DNA of 64,000 nucleotides, from positions 1 to 64,000 of the forward strand of contig JAFPWS010000079.1 in the NCBI GenBank assembly GCA_017412705.1, written 5' to 3'. The notes beneath the pieces were generated by a model, which worked only from the letters and a program-made list of their open reading frames with translations, made no database searches and was not told the origin of the DNA. Numbering within the stretch: the first letter of the stretch is position 1; the number at the start of each line of letters is the position of its first letter. This document shows, piece by piece, positions 27,157-35,114 of this stretch. The position numbers and the translations under genes are program-made. This DNA comes from Prevotella sp. (GTDB lineage: Bacteria; Bacteroidota; Bacteroidia; Bacteroidales; Bacteroidaceae).

Positions 27157-28696
27157 AACCATTCTTACCACCGTGGCCCTGATGGCCACCACCGCTTGCA
27201 GTATGGCTCAAACACCACTGGCAGGCGAGAGCGAGTACAGATACGACGACGCCACACAGCTCTGGCGCAACACCGATATGGCAGCAGGCCTCTCCATCGA
27301 CTCGGCTCGTAATCGCGGCATAGCCTACTTCAATCTCTACCACCGTCAGGGTGACTACCGCCGAGTGCAGGAAGGTGGCATGCAGAATCAGTTGCAGTTC
27401 TTCACCGAACGGTACCAGACCATCGGCAAGTACCTCTATGGCTATGGGCGCTTCCAGTTTGACATGGGACGCACCAAGGACCGCGCTTGGAGCGACGTAC
27501 AGCGCACCTACCACGCCAACCCCTTCATCGCAGGCAGCAGCATTGCCGGCAAGTACGACAACCAGAGTTTCGACTTCACGGCAGCCCTGGGGACCACTGG
27601 CTTTGGCGGATGGCGCTTCGGTGCCCGACTGGACTATAAGGTGGGCGACCTAAGCCGACTGCGCGACCCTCGTAGCCGTTCGCAGCTACTCGACTATCGC
27701 ATCACACCCTCGGTGACCTATACCACAGGGTCCAACACCTTTGGCGTCAGCGGCTACTACAATCGTCGCAAGGAGAAGATACCCAACATGACGACCGTAC
27801 AGGACGACCCCAACCTGATGTACTACCAGATGAGTGGTATGGAGGCCGTCAGCGGTACTACGGGCGGCTATAAGGGATTCCAGCGCGAGTGGGTGGACCA
27901 TCAGTTTGGTGCCTCGCTGGCTTACGGTTACAAGGGTGGTGATGTATCGTCACTCACCACCGTTACTGTCAGCAAGGGACAGGAGTACGTCTATGAGACC
28001 TACAAACGTGAGCCTGGCCGTTACTATAGCTACCTCTATGGGCTCCATAGCATGAACCGACTGCAGCCGGGGCGGCTGATACACCAGTTTGACATCAGTG
28101 CCGACTACCGTCAGGGCTACGCTGACGAGTACCGTCAGGAGTTGCAAATAGACAATGACCCCCAGACGGGATACACCTCGTACAGCTATAAGACGCTCAT
28201 CACCTTCAAGAAGCGCTATCAGGTCAAGCTGTTCGACCTCGACCTGCACTACCGCCTCAACTTCACCGACGGCCAGCAGGCCATCACAGGCTATGCCGGA
28301 CTGAAAGGTCACATAGCCACAGCCTCCGACAAGCACCTGCTGCCTACCTCACAGCTGAAGCTGGGCACCACCGATATCACCCTTGAGGGTGGCAAGGCCC
28401 TGCTTTGCGCCGACAAACTATGGCTCGACGCCTCGGTGGGCTTCCACCATGCCTCGAAGGCCGACCTCTCACTGGCCGATGTCAACACCGATTATGCCCA
28501 GCAAGTGCTACTGCCCGACATGGACTACTATCGCGCCAACTACTGGAAGGGCAGCCTCAGCATCACCTACCAGTTCCCGGTCAGCATCAAGCAGGTACGC
28601 TCGCGCTGGTTTGTCCGCGCCTATGGCAACTACCTGAAGAGCAACAACTCGCTCGATGCCTCGACCATTGGTTTCTCCATCGGACTATTCAATTAA
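27146..28696 (+). CDS. Outer-membrane beta-barrel protein (DUF6850-like), module copy 2
   Basis: This 516-residue exported protein has the signal MTNKTILTTVALMATTACSMAQ and a barrel-like mature part that ends in IGFSIGLFN. It shares its layout and several motifs with the protein at 21502 (GGM near the start, GARLDY, paired aromatic strands). The ATG lies inside the end of the lipoprotein gene. An alternative reading as a lipoprotein (TTACSMA) is less likely, because the SMAQ cleavage site fits signal peptidase I. Confidence 0.7.
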   Translation: MTNKTILTTVALMATTACSMAQTPLAGESEYRYDDATQLWRNTDMAAGLSIDSARNRGIAYFNLYHRQGDYRRVQEGGMQNQLQFFTERYQTIGKYLYGYGRFQFDMGRTKDRAWSDVQRTYHANPFIAGSSIAGKYDNQSFDFTAALGTTGFGGWRFGARLDYKVGDLSRLRDPRSRSQLLDYRITPSVTYTTGSNTFGVSGYYNRRKEKIPNMTTVQDDPNLMYYQMSGMEAVSGTTGGYKGFQREWVDHQFGASLAYGYKGGDVSSLTTVTVSKGQEYVYETYKREPGRYYSYLYGLHSMNRLQPGRLIHQFDISADYRQGYADEYRQELQIDNDPQTGYTSYSYKTLITFKKRYQVKLFDLDLHYRLNFTDGQQAITGYAGLKGHIATASDKHLLPTSQLKLGTTDITLEGGKALLCADKLWLDASVGFHHASKADLSLADVNTDYAQQVLLPDMDYYRANYWKGSLSITYQFPVSIKQVRSRWFVRAYGNYLKSNNSLDASTIGFSIGLFN

Positions 28697-28715
28697 ATCA
28701 ACAAATACAAAAGTT

Positions 28716-29480
28716 ATGAAAAAACAACTCACAACCCTTCTTTTGTTGGCTGTCGCATCGCTGCAGCCACTTTCAGCCGCTAACAGCGACACCCTTACCG
28801 TGCGCATAAAAGGTATGCGCTGCGACGATTGTGCCCACAAAGTAAAAACCGCCCTGCGTCAGGATGCTGGCGTGGGAGGCATCGAGTTTAATCTGGAGCG
28901 TCGCACCGCCACCATCGCCTTCGACCCTGCCAAGACCTGTGCAGACAGCATCGAAGCCCGTCTCGCTGCCACCAAGCGCTACAAGGCATCGCCCTACTCC
29001 AAGGATGAGATTATCCGCCGAGGCTATGGCCAGCGCATCGACGACATGCACTGCAAGAAGTGTGCCGACCGCATCACCGAGCGCCTCAGCCAGTTGGAAG
29101 GCATTGACTCGCTGGTTCCCCACCTGGACAAGCACTACTTCTTCATCCGCTACGATGCCAACCGCACCTCGAAGGCAGAAATCCGCAAGCTGCTCAACAA
29201 GATTGGCTACACGCCTGTGAACTATTATACCAGCGACAAGATCAGCTGGTACTACCTGCTGATTCCCGCTGAGCAGGCTACACAGGAGACGATGGACGCA
29301 GTCATGGCCATCGACGGTGTAGAGGATGTCAATGTTAACATCATGCGCAAGTCGCTGGCCATCACCTACTTCACTGACGAAATCAGCGGCGAACGCCTGC
29401 TGGACGAAATTAAGAAGGCAGGCATCAAGGCTGAGCTCCCCAAGCCTCACGAATGTAAAGAGGAAAAGAACGAAAACTAA
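28716..29480 (+). CDS. Secreted protein with three HMA-like domains
   Basis: This 254-residue protein has a signal peptide (about 1-22) followed by three ferredoxin-like heavy-metal-associated domains. Domain 1 (about 25-92) has GMRCDDC with Cys36/Cys39, and domain 2 (about 103-170) has DMHCKKC with Cys113/Cys116. Domain 3 (about 174-246, ending LLDEIKKAGIKAEL) has the fold but no CxxC. HMA domains usually carry Cu(I) in the cytoplasm, so an exported tandem is unusual. As the last gene of the operon it points to copper, zinc or a metal complex as the transported substrate. ATG at 28716 is chosen for the signal peptide. Confidence 0.82.
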   Translation: MKKQLTTLLLLAVASLQPLSAANSDTLTVRIKGMRCDDCAHKVKTALRQDAGVGGIEFNLERRTATIAFDPAKTCADSIEARLAATKRYKASPYSKDEIIRRGYGQRIDDMHCKKCADRITERLSQLEGIDSLVPHLDKHYFFIRYDANRTSKAEIRKLLNKIGYTPVNYYTSDKISWYYLLIPAEQATQETMDAVMAIDGVEDVNVNIMRKSLAITYFTDEISGERLLDEIKKAGIKAELPKPHECKEEKNEN

Positions 29481-29501
29481 CCGTTGGCATTTACTGCAAA
29501 A

Positions 29502-29545
29502 CACAAAGCTCGCTCGTGCCTGCTAAAGCGCGAGCGAGCTTTGTG
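29502..29545. terminator. Bidirectional terminator hairpin between convergent operons
   Basis: CACAAAGCTCGCTCG pairs perfectly over 15 bp with CGAGCGAGCTTTGTG across a 14-nt loop. In the minus direction it is followed by TTTTGC. It lies between the plus operon ending at 29480 and the minus gene ending at 29567. Confidence 0.8.
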
Positions 29546-29566
29546 ATTGGTCAACAGTGTTGCTTC

Positions 29567-30334
29567 TTATTTGACGACAAACTTGCGTCCGTTCACAATG
29601 TTCAGACCGCGCTGCAGGCTGTTCAGACGAACACCCTGGAGGTTGTAGATTACTCTGGATTCCTCTTCGTCGGCAGTAATGCTGGCAATGCCGCTGCCTG
29701 TGGTCTTCTGTAATTTAACGCTGGACCATATCTCCGCATACCCGATGCTGCTGCCGTAGGGTATGGCGGCAGCCACTATGGCATAGAGCTTCTGGGAGTT
29801 GTATTCAGCACTGCTAAGGCTGTACACACCACCTTCAGTGCTGGTCCAACCGCTCCAGAACACAGGCGCCGCGTATGCAGAGGCATCCTCGTTATCAGTT
29901 AACAGATAGATGTAGTGATGCTCCTCCGAGCCGCTGCCCCAGTACCAGAAGCCATTCTCCAGATAGCTGTCCTTGGGTTCGTCAAACTCCTTGGTAAAAG
30001 CGGGCTGTTCATTGCTTAGAACCCATCCTATGCGGTGCTGCCCGTTGTTCTCTTCTATCAGCAACTGCCAGTCGGCAGGATATTCTATGTTCTGCTTGCT
30101 CTTGTACAGGCAGCCGGCATGACAGTTTAGCGACTGTCCGTCGTTGGCTACGGTGGCAGTGAACGTAAACTCGTCGGTACCGGCGGAATAGATGCCTGGT
30201 GCCACCTCCGTACCGTTGTTCGAAGCCGTAAACTTCCATTCACCAGCCATCGCCTGCAACAGTTCAGACTGTGCAGGCGATGCGATGGAATATGCTGCCA
30301 AAAGGCAGGCAATGATTACTCTAAACTTTTTCAC
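29567..30334 (-). CDS. Secreted protein with C-terminal sorting-type tail
   Basis: This 255-residue protein has the signal MKKFRVIIACLLAAYSIASPAQ and a beta-rich mature domain (MAGEWKFTASNNGTEVAPGI...) of no known family. The C-terminus reads VIYNLQGVRL...LQRGLNIVNGRKFVVK, nearly the same tail as in the large gene upstream. Such tails are common on Prevotella cell-surface or secreted proteins and may be a sorting signal of the type IX kind. Its start overlaps the upstream gene by 4 nt (ATGA), so it is the second gene of a two-gene unit. The function is not known. Confidence 0.7.
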   Translation of the reverse strand: MKKFRVIIACLLAAYSIASPAQSELLQAMAGEWKFTASNNGTEVAPGIYSAGTDEFTFTATVANDGQSLNCHAGCLYKSKQNIEYPADWQLLIEENNGQHRIGWVLSNEQPAFTKEFDEPKDSYLENGFWYWGSGSEEHHYIYLLTDNEDASAYAAPVFWSGWTSTEGGVYSLSSAEYNSQKLYAIVAAAIPYGSSIGYAEIWSSVKLQKTTGSGIASITADEEESRVIYNLQGVRLNSLQRGLNIVNGRKFVVK

Positions 30335-33300
30335 TTAATCACGACTTTCTTGCCATTCACGATGTTCAAGCCCTTCTGCAGCGCGTTCATGCGAACACCC
30401 TGGAGATTGTAGATGACTACGTTCTCGGCATTAGCAGCATTGATGTTTGCAATACCGGTACCGCCAGTTGTAATGCTTATAGGCAGCAGCTGGTTCTCTG
30501 TGGTTGACTTGCCGACGAGGATGGCCACGATAGTGATGTTCTCCAGCTTGGTGTCCTTGGCCCAATCGCTAATCTTGTGCAGCTGCTGGTTGGCAGTTTC
30601 CGCGCCATTGTTTACTGCGATGGTGGCCTCACCCTGCTTCAGCGTGCCAGCGGAGGTACTGGTCTCTTCGAGCGTAGCACCCGTAATCTTCACAACCTTG
30701 TTCAGGTTGGCGGCTACATTAACCGCGGCGAGTGTACCCTCTACGATGGTGTATTCAGTGATGTCAGTGGCTGTCAGTTCGCTATTGACAGTACTCTCGG
30801 CCTCCTTCATCTGAACATTGCCAGAATTAGGACGAGCTACAACATAAACTGTACCATTAACCTTTGTACTCTCCTTAAGCTTGTCATTCAGAGACGTGTA
30901 CTGAATCCAGCAGCCGCCCGTGGCATCCTGAATCCAAACTGTCGAGAATCCGTCGGCAGACTTGCCGATGACCTCAGCATCAGTCAGCGTCACCTTGGCG
31001 TAGGTGCCGGCAGCCAGTGCGTTGAAGGCAGCAATGTTAGCGCACTCGGTGTACTCGATGGCGGGCAGGGCAGTGGTTTCGCCAGTTTTGGCAGCCAGCG
31101 TCACGATAGCGTTGGCCAGATAGCTGGTGCCGCCCTGTGCAAAACGTACACCCTCGGCATTGCCCGTCCAGGTCATACCCTCGATGGTACCGCTTGAAGC
31201 CGTAAAGTTGTTGATGTTGCTGTTTCCTGCAGCAGTGAATGTTATCTGCGTAACGGCGTACCCCTCTGGTGCGCGGAAAGTCAGCGTGGTGTATTCCTTG
31301 TAGGTAACGAGGTTCTGTCCGCGGTTGGCATCAACGTACAGTTTCGAAGCTGCCGAGCCGGCTGTCACCTGGAAGCTGACGTTGTCCTGGGTGAATGTCT
31401 CGTTGTAGATGTTACCCTTCACGTCGGCCAGCTTCTCACCAATGTTCTCGCGGAAGTTGGGATCGGTGAAGTTGAAGGTGACCTCGGTGGGCTGTTCGCC
31501 GGCAGCAACGATAGCTTCGGCAGAGATAGGCATGATGAACCAGCCGGTCATGTAGAAGACGACGACACCTGTCAGCTTCGATGCCTTCTCAGGCCAGGTG
31601 AAGTCTGAGGGCAGCACGCCCATGTAGTCGCGAGCCTTGAGGGGCAGTGCAGTGCCGTCGACGGTGAGCGTCTTGTTGTTGCCGCCACTGATGGCCACGT
31701 TCTCCAACGTCACCAGACGACCATAGTTAGCCTGTGCAGCAGCCTCAGCACCTGTCATCACAGTACCTGTCAACGTGGTAGCTGTAGCCTCGAAAGTAGA
31801 GGCGTCGGTAGCTGTCAGTGCATACTCCACTGCGGCTGTCTCCATCGTTGAATAGTCAGTCTGCTCGGTGTTGCTCTTCGTACCGATGATATATCCGTTC
31901 AGGGCGGTGCCTGCGGTCAGCGTCACGCCCTTGATGACGGTAGCACCCGTGGCGTCCTCCACATAGTAGGCACCCTGCAGGTCCCAGTAAGCGTTGACGC
32001 GGGCGTCTTTCAGCGTCAGCTTAACAACCTTTCCATTCTCTACGGCGTTGAAGGCAGCGATGTCAGCAGCCTCCACGTCAGCGGCGGCTGGCTTGATGGT
32101 CTCGTCGTTCTCGTCGGCCAGTGTGACGGCGAATGCCCACACATAGCGCGTACTGTTGGCGTTGGGGCCGAAGGTCACCTCGGTGGCATTACCTGTCCAC
32201 ACGTTCTCGGCGACAGCCCCTGACGAGGGCGTCAAGTCGAACGAGCCGCTCTGCATAGTAACGGCAATCTGCGTGACAGCCTTGCCCTCGGGCGCCTTGA
32301 ACTGGATACTGGTGCCCTTGTAGAGCCACAGGCAGATGCCGCGAGTTGCATTTTTCATGATGCGCACCGGGTTGGCGCTCTCGCCCTGTATGCCAGTCAG
32401 TGTGATGCCGTCCATTGTCAGCGTGCTCACATTGCCCAGGGCGTAGTCAGCACCCTCACCTACGGGCCATTCGCCGTTGTTGTTCTGGATGTCGAAAGTC
32501 ACTGCCGTAGCCAGCGGACGATAGTCGCCATACGTGCCGCCAGCCCATGTTATCCAGTCCTTGGCCTCGGTCTCCCAGGTGTAGTTGCCGCCGAAGTTGT
32601 TGTCAGCAGAGTTCACTTGCAGGAACACCTCGTCTTTCGACTGCAGCGTAACGGTGCAGTTCTCGGTGCTGTTGCGCTCGAATCCGGCCTTGGTGCCGTC
32701 GGCCACGAAGCGGAAGCGGTAGCGGTTTTTGGTCGTGCCGGCATTCACGCCAGCCTGCGTGCCGGCGTTCAGAGCGTTGCTGTTCGAGGCGGTCTGGTTG
32801 TAGTAGGCCGTTGTCAGCACCACGTCGTAGGTGCCGTCGGCAGCCATCCACACCATCGGGCTGTTCTTGCCCAGCACGCGGTTGATGGTCTCGTCGGCGC
32901 CGTCGAAGTTGGTGTAGTTGACGTAGGCACCACTCGATGCAGAGTAGCCTGCGCTGACCTTAACGGCGATGACCTTCTCGGGGATGATGATACTGGCGGG
33001 CACGTGATAGCCGCGCAGTCCGTTCTCAATCTTCACCGACAGGGCGTTGTGTACCTCGACCAGCGAGAAGTGGGCCGTTTCCGGCTCGTGGTGGTCGGCA
33101 TACTGGTTGCCATACTGCTCGAAGCTGCTGTCCGAATTGTAGTAGTGGACGGTGGTGCCGTAGGTTACGCCTATCAGCAGGTCCTTGGTGTTGGTGAGGT
33201 CGCTCATTGCTATCTGTCCCAGGATGGCCCAGCTGTAGCCTACAAACTCACCTGTGGCATCGCCGAATAGGGCTGCCAGATGGTGTACCGTCTTCTTGTC

Positions 33301-33531
33301 GGCATCCTCGGTGTCAGCATTGTCGGTGCCTGTGCCGTCCTCGCCGAGTCCTTTCAGGTCGGCTTTCACCCATACGGTGTCGCCCGAGGCTGCCAATGCG
33401 TCCTTCTGGGCGTTCAGTTCTGCTACGGTGTAGGGCGACTTCTTGGTGCCGTCTCCGGCCCAGGCCTGTCCCACACCCAGCAACATGCAGGCCGTGAGGG
33501 CCAGCGTTTTTAGAGTAGAAAAATGTCTCAT
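30331..33531 (-). CDS. Large secreted multidomain protein with sorting-type tail
   Basis: This 1066-residue protein has a signal peptide MRHFSTLKTLALTACMLLGVGQAWA. The N-terminal part (about 25-150) resembles a bacterial OB-fold-like region (VAELNAQKDALAASGDTVWVKADLKG). The middle and C-terminal parts hold repeated modules, each starting with an IAAFNA(V/L) segment and continuing with VKLTLKDARV or VTLTDAEV, alternating with APEGxAVTQI beta-sandwich segments. The C-terminus is VIYNLQGVRMNALQKGLNIVNG plus KKVVIK. It is probably an extracellular binding or adhesion protein. ATG at 33531 is chosen; the in-frame start at 33603 lies upstream of the promoter. Confidence 0.78.
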   Translation of the reverse strand: MRHFSTLKTLALTACMLLGVGQAWAGDGTKKSPYTVAELNAQKDALAASGDTVWVKADLKGLGEDGTGTDNADTEDADKKTVHHLAALFGDATGEFVGYSWAILGQIAMSDLTNTKDLLIGVTYGTTVHYYNSDSSFEQYGNQYADHHEPETAHFSLVEVHNALSVKIENGLRGYHVPASIIIPEKVIAVKVSAGYSASSGAYVNYTNFDGADETINRVLGKNSPMVWMAADGTYDVVLTTAYYNQTASNSNALNAGTQAGVNAGTTKNRYRFRFVADGTKAGFERNSTENCTVTLQSKDEVFLQVNSADNNFGGNYTWETEAKDWITWAGGTYGDYRPLATAVTFDIQNNNGEWPVGEGADYALGNVSTLTMDGITLTGIQGESANPVRIMKNATRGICLWLYKGTSIQFKAPEGKAVTQIAVTMQSGSFDLTPSSGAVAENVWTGNATEVTFGPNANSTRYVWAFAVTLADENDETIKPAAADVEAADIAAFNAVENGKVVKLTLKDARVNAYWDLQGAYYVEDATGATVIKGVTLTAGTALNGYIIGTKSNTEQTDYSTMETAAVEYALTATDASTFEATATTLTGTVMTGAEAAAQANYGRLVTLENVAISGGNNKTLTVDGTALPLKARDYMGVLPSDFTWPEKASKLTGVVVFYMTGWFIMPISAEAIVAAGEQPTEVTFNFTDPNFRENIGEKLADVKGNIYNETFTQDNVSFQVTAGSAASKLYVDANRGQNLVTYKEYTTLTFRAPEGYAVTQITFTAAGNSNINNFTASSGTIEGMTWTGNAEGVRFAQGGTSYLANAIVTLAAKTGETTALPAIEYTECANIAAFNALAAGTYAKVTLTDAEVIGKSADGFSTVWIQDATGGCWIQYTSLNDKLKESTKVNGTVYVVARPNSGNVQMKEAESTVNSELTATDITEYTIVEGTLAAVNVAANLNKVVKITGATLEETSTSAGTLKQGEATIAVNNGAETANQQLHKISDWAKDTKLENITIVAILVGKSTTENQLLPISITTGGTGIANINAANAENVVIYNLQGVRMNALQKGLNIVNGKKVVIK

Positions 33532-33572
33532 AAGCTTATAATCTTTAAAATTAATGTATATTTTCGCCGCGG

Positions 33573-33603
33573 CAAAGGTACGAATTATTTGTGTATTACA
33601 CAA
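33573..33603 (-). promoter_or_regulatory. Promoter of the secreted protein gene pair
   Basis: The minus-strand TACCTTTG is at 33580-33573 and TTG at 33603-33601, with a 20-nt spacer. The start codon is 41 nt downstream. Confidence 0.8.
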
Positions 33604-33693
33604 TCCCCAAAAGTAGGTATTCAGCTTTTTTCACACTTCCTACCTTGATCAGTTTTTACTATCCAATATAATGGTCGTACCCTTGCAGCGTCC

Positions 33694-33781
33694 CGAAGGG
33701 CCTGGCGGACGGGGCGCGATTTGGCAGCAAGCGGGGCGCGGACTGGCAGGGGACGGGGCAGAGACTGTCAGCGGACGGGGC
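33694..33781. repeat. Array of four 22-bp GC-rich units
   Basis: Units at 33694, 33716, 33738 and 33760 are each exactly 22 bp and end in GCGGGGC or GGACGGGGC, with a variable CTGGCAG/CTGTCAG-like centre. The first unit is nearly identical to the one at 4541-4562. Confidence 0.85.
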
Positions 33782-33822
33782 AGAACCCCCTTCAGCCCCT
33801 TCCCTTCCACAGCCCCCTCCAA

Positions 33823-33841
33823 CCTCCCCCCGAAGGGGAGG
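33823..33841. repeat. GC-rich palindrome CCTCCCC-CCGAA-GGGGAGG
   Basis: A perfect 7-bp stem with a 5-nt loop. Related palindromes occur at 2-17, at 11134-11270 inside dsbD and at 35976-35992 inside the GH43 gene, so it looks like a dispersed REP-type element. Confidence 0.75.
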
Positions 33842-33882
33842 CTTTGAAGGGGAGGTGACGGGAGAGGAAAACACTAAACACA

Positions 33883-33913
33883 AAAGCCCCCATCTGTGAG
33901 GATAGGGGGCTTT
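33883..33913. terminator. Hairpin terminator downstream of asd
   Basis: AAAGCCCCC (33883-33891) pairs with GGGGGCTTT (33905-33913). In the minus direction, the direction of asd, it is followed by TTTTGTGTTT. The plus side has GTTTTC, so it could work both ways. Confidence 0.75.
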
Positions 33914-33918
33914 GTTTT

Positions 33919-34034
33919 CGGTCCTGCTCATGCAAAGCATGGCAGGTCTCTCGCTTGCTGGAAGTATTGACCTTTGGTCATGCCTTGCGGCGCTCGGTCC
34001 TGCTCATGCAAAGCATGGCAGGTCTCTCGCTTGC
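33919..34034. repeat. Direct repeat: duplicated 3' end of asd
   Basis: A 40-bp stretch occurs identically at 33919-33958 and 33995-34034, 76 bp apart. The second copy includes the asd stop codon and its last codons; the first copy lies beyond the gene. Each contains CATGC-AAA-GCATG. Confidence 0.85.
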
Positions 34035-35026
34035 ACCAGGTATTCGCCAATCTGGACGGCGTTAAGGGCAGCGCCCTTGCGAATCTGGTCGCCGGAGAGC
34101 CAGAAGGTGAGGCCGTTGTCGTCGCTCAAGTCCTTGCGGACACGACCAACAAAGACGTCGTCTTTGCCGGCAGTGTCAAGCGGCATGGGGTAGGTGAGGG
34201 TGGCGGGGTCGTCGACCAGCGTGCAGCCCGGTGCGGCGGCAATGGCCTGCTGGGCCTCTTCGACGCTCAGGGGACGCTCGGTCTCAATCCATACGGACTC
34301 CGAGTGGCTGCGCAGTGAGCTGACGCGGACACACATGGCGGAGCACTTGGCGTCGGTGTGCATAATCTTCTGCGTCTCGTTGTACATCTTCATCTCCTCC
34401 TTGGTGTAGCCGTTGGGCTGGAAGACGTCAATCTGGGGAATGACGTTGTAGGCCAGCTGGTGGGGGAACTTCTTGATGGTCTTCACCTCGCCCTCTTCTA
34501 CCATCTCCCTGTACTGCTGCTGCAGCTCGGCCATGGCGGCGGCACCGGCACCGGAGGCACTCTGATACGACGAGACGTGGATGCGCTTGATGTGCGAGAG
34601 GTTCTCCAAGGGCTGCAGGACGACGACCATCATGATAGTGGTACAGTTTGGGTTGGCAATGATGCCACGGGGACGTTTCAGTGCATCCTCGGCGTTGCAC
34701 TCGGGAACTACCAGGGGTACGTCATCGTCCATACGGAAGGCGCTGGAGTTGTCAATCATCACAGCACCATACTTGGTGATGGTCTCGGCAAATTCTTTCG
34801 ACGTGCCGGCACCTGCCGAGGTGAAGGCGATGTCGATGTCCTTGAAGTCGTCGTTATGCTGCAACAGCTTCACGGTAAGCTCCTTGCCGCGGAAGGTGTA
34901 TTTCGTGCCTGCCGAGCGTTCTGAGCCAAACAGCACGAGTTCGTCCATGGGGAAATTTCTCTCATCAAGCAGGCGCAGAAACTCCTGGCCTACGGCGCCT
35001 GAGGCACCTACAATTGCTACTTTCAT
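34004..35026 (-). CDS. asd: Aspartate-semialdehyde dehydrogenase
   Basis: This 340-residue NADP-dependent enzyme makes aspartate semialdehyde for lysine, diaminopimelate, threonine and methionine synthesis. The N-terminal nucleotide-binding motif is [12 protein letters not shown] (6-17), the catalytic Cys128 lies in NPNCTT, and the [10 protein letters not shown] segment is typical. ATG at 35026 gives [10 protein letters not shown]; longer in-frame versions are non-coding. It has its own promoter. The 3' end sits in a 40-bp direct repeat, so the last residues (ARDLPCFA) may have been altered by the duplication. Confidence 0.96.
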   Translation of the reverse strand: MKVAIVGASGAVGQEFLRLLDERNFPMDELVLFGSERSAGTKYTFRGKELTVKLLQHNDDFKDIDIAFTSAGAGTSKEFAETITKYGAVMIDNSSAFRMDDDVPLVVPECNAEDALKRPRGIIANPNCTTIMMVVVLQPLENLSHIKRIHVSSYQSASGAGAAAMAELQQQYREMVEEGEVKTIKKFPHQLAYNVIPQIDVFQPNGYTKEEMKMYNETQKIMHTDAKCSAMCVRVSSLRSHSESVWIETERPLSVEEAQQAIAAAPGCTLVDDPATLTYPMPLDTAGKDDVFVGRVRKDLSDDNGLTFWLSGDQIRKGAALNAVQIGEYLVQARDLPCFA

Positions 35027-35064
35027 AAAGCTTATTCTTTTCCTGTGTTGATACTTTCGGGCTG

Positions 35065-35095
35065 CAAAATTAAGAAAAAAGGAACGAAAAGCCAA
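35065..35095 (-). promoter_or_regulatory. Promoter of asd
   Basis: The minus-strand TAATTTTG is at 35072-35065 and TTG at 35095-35093, with a 20-nt spacer. Confidence 0.75.
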
Positions 35096-35114
35096 ATAAA
35101 TCACACGAAAATCG

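Larger units (their letters stand above)
33532..34003. other. Repeat-rich intergenic region between asd and the large secreted protein gene
   Basis: There is no protein-coding gene in these 470 nt. In order it holds the promoter of the secreted protein gene (33573-33603), four 22-bp units (33694-33781), a GC-rich palindrome (33823-33841), a terminator hairpin (33883-33913) and the first copy of a 40-bp direct repeat (33919-33958). Confidence 0.75.

Noticed and set aside
17204-29480. Polysaccharide utilisation locus (SusC/SusD) reading of the receptor operon
   Set aside because: There is no SusD-like lipoprotein and no glycan-active enzyme in the operon. The GH43 and GH97 genes are a separate minus-strand unit more than 5 kb away.
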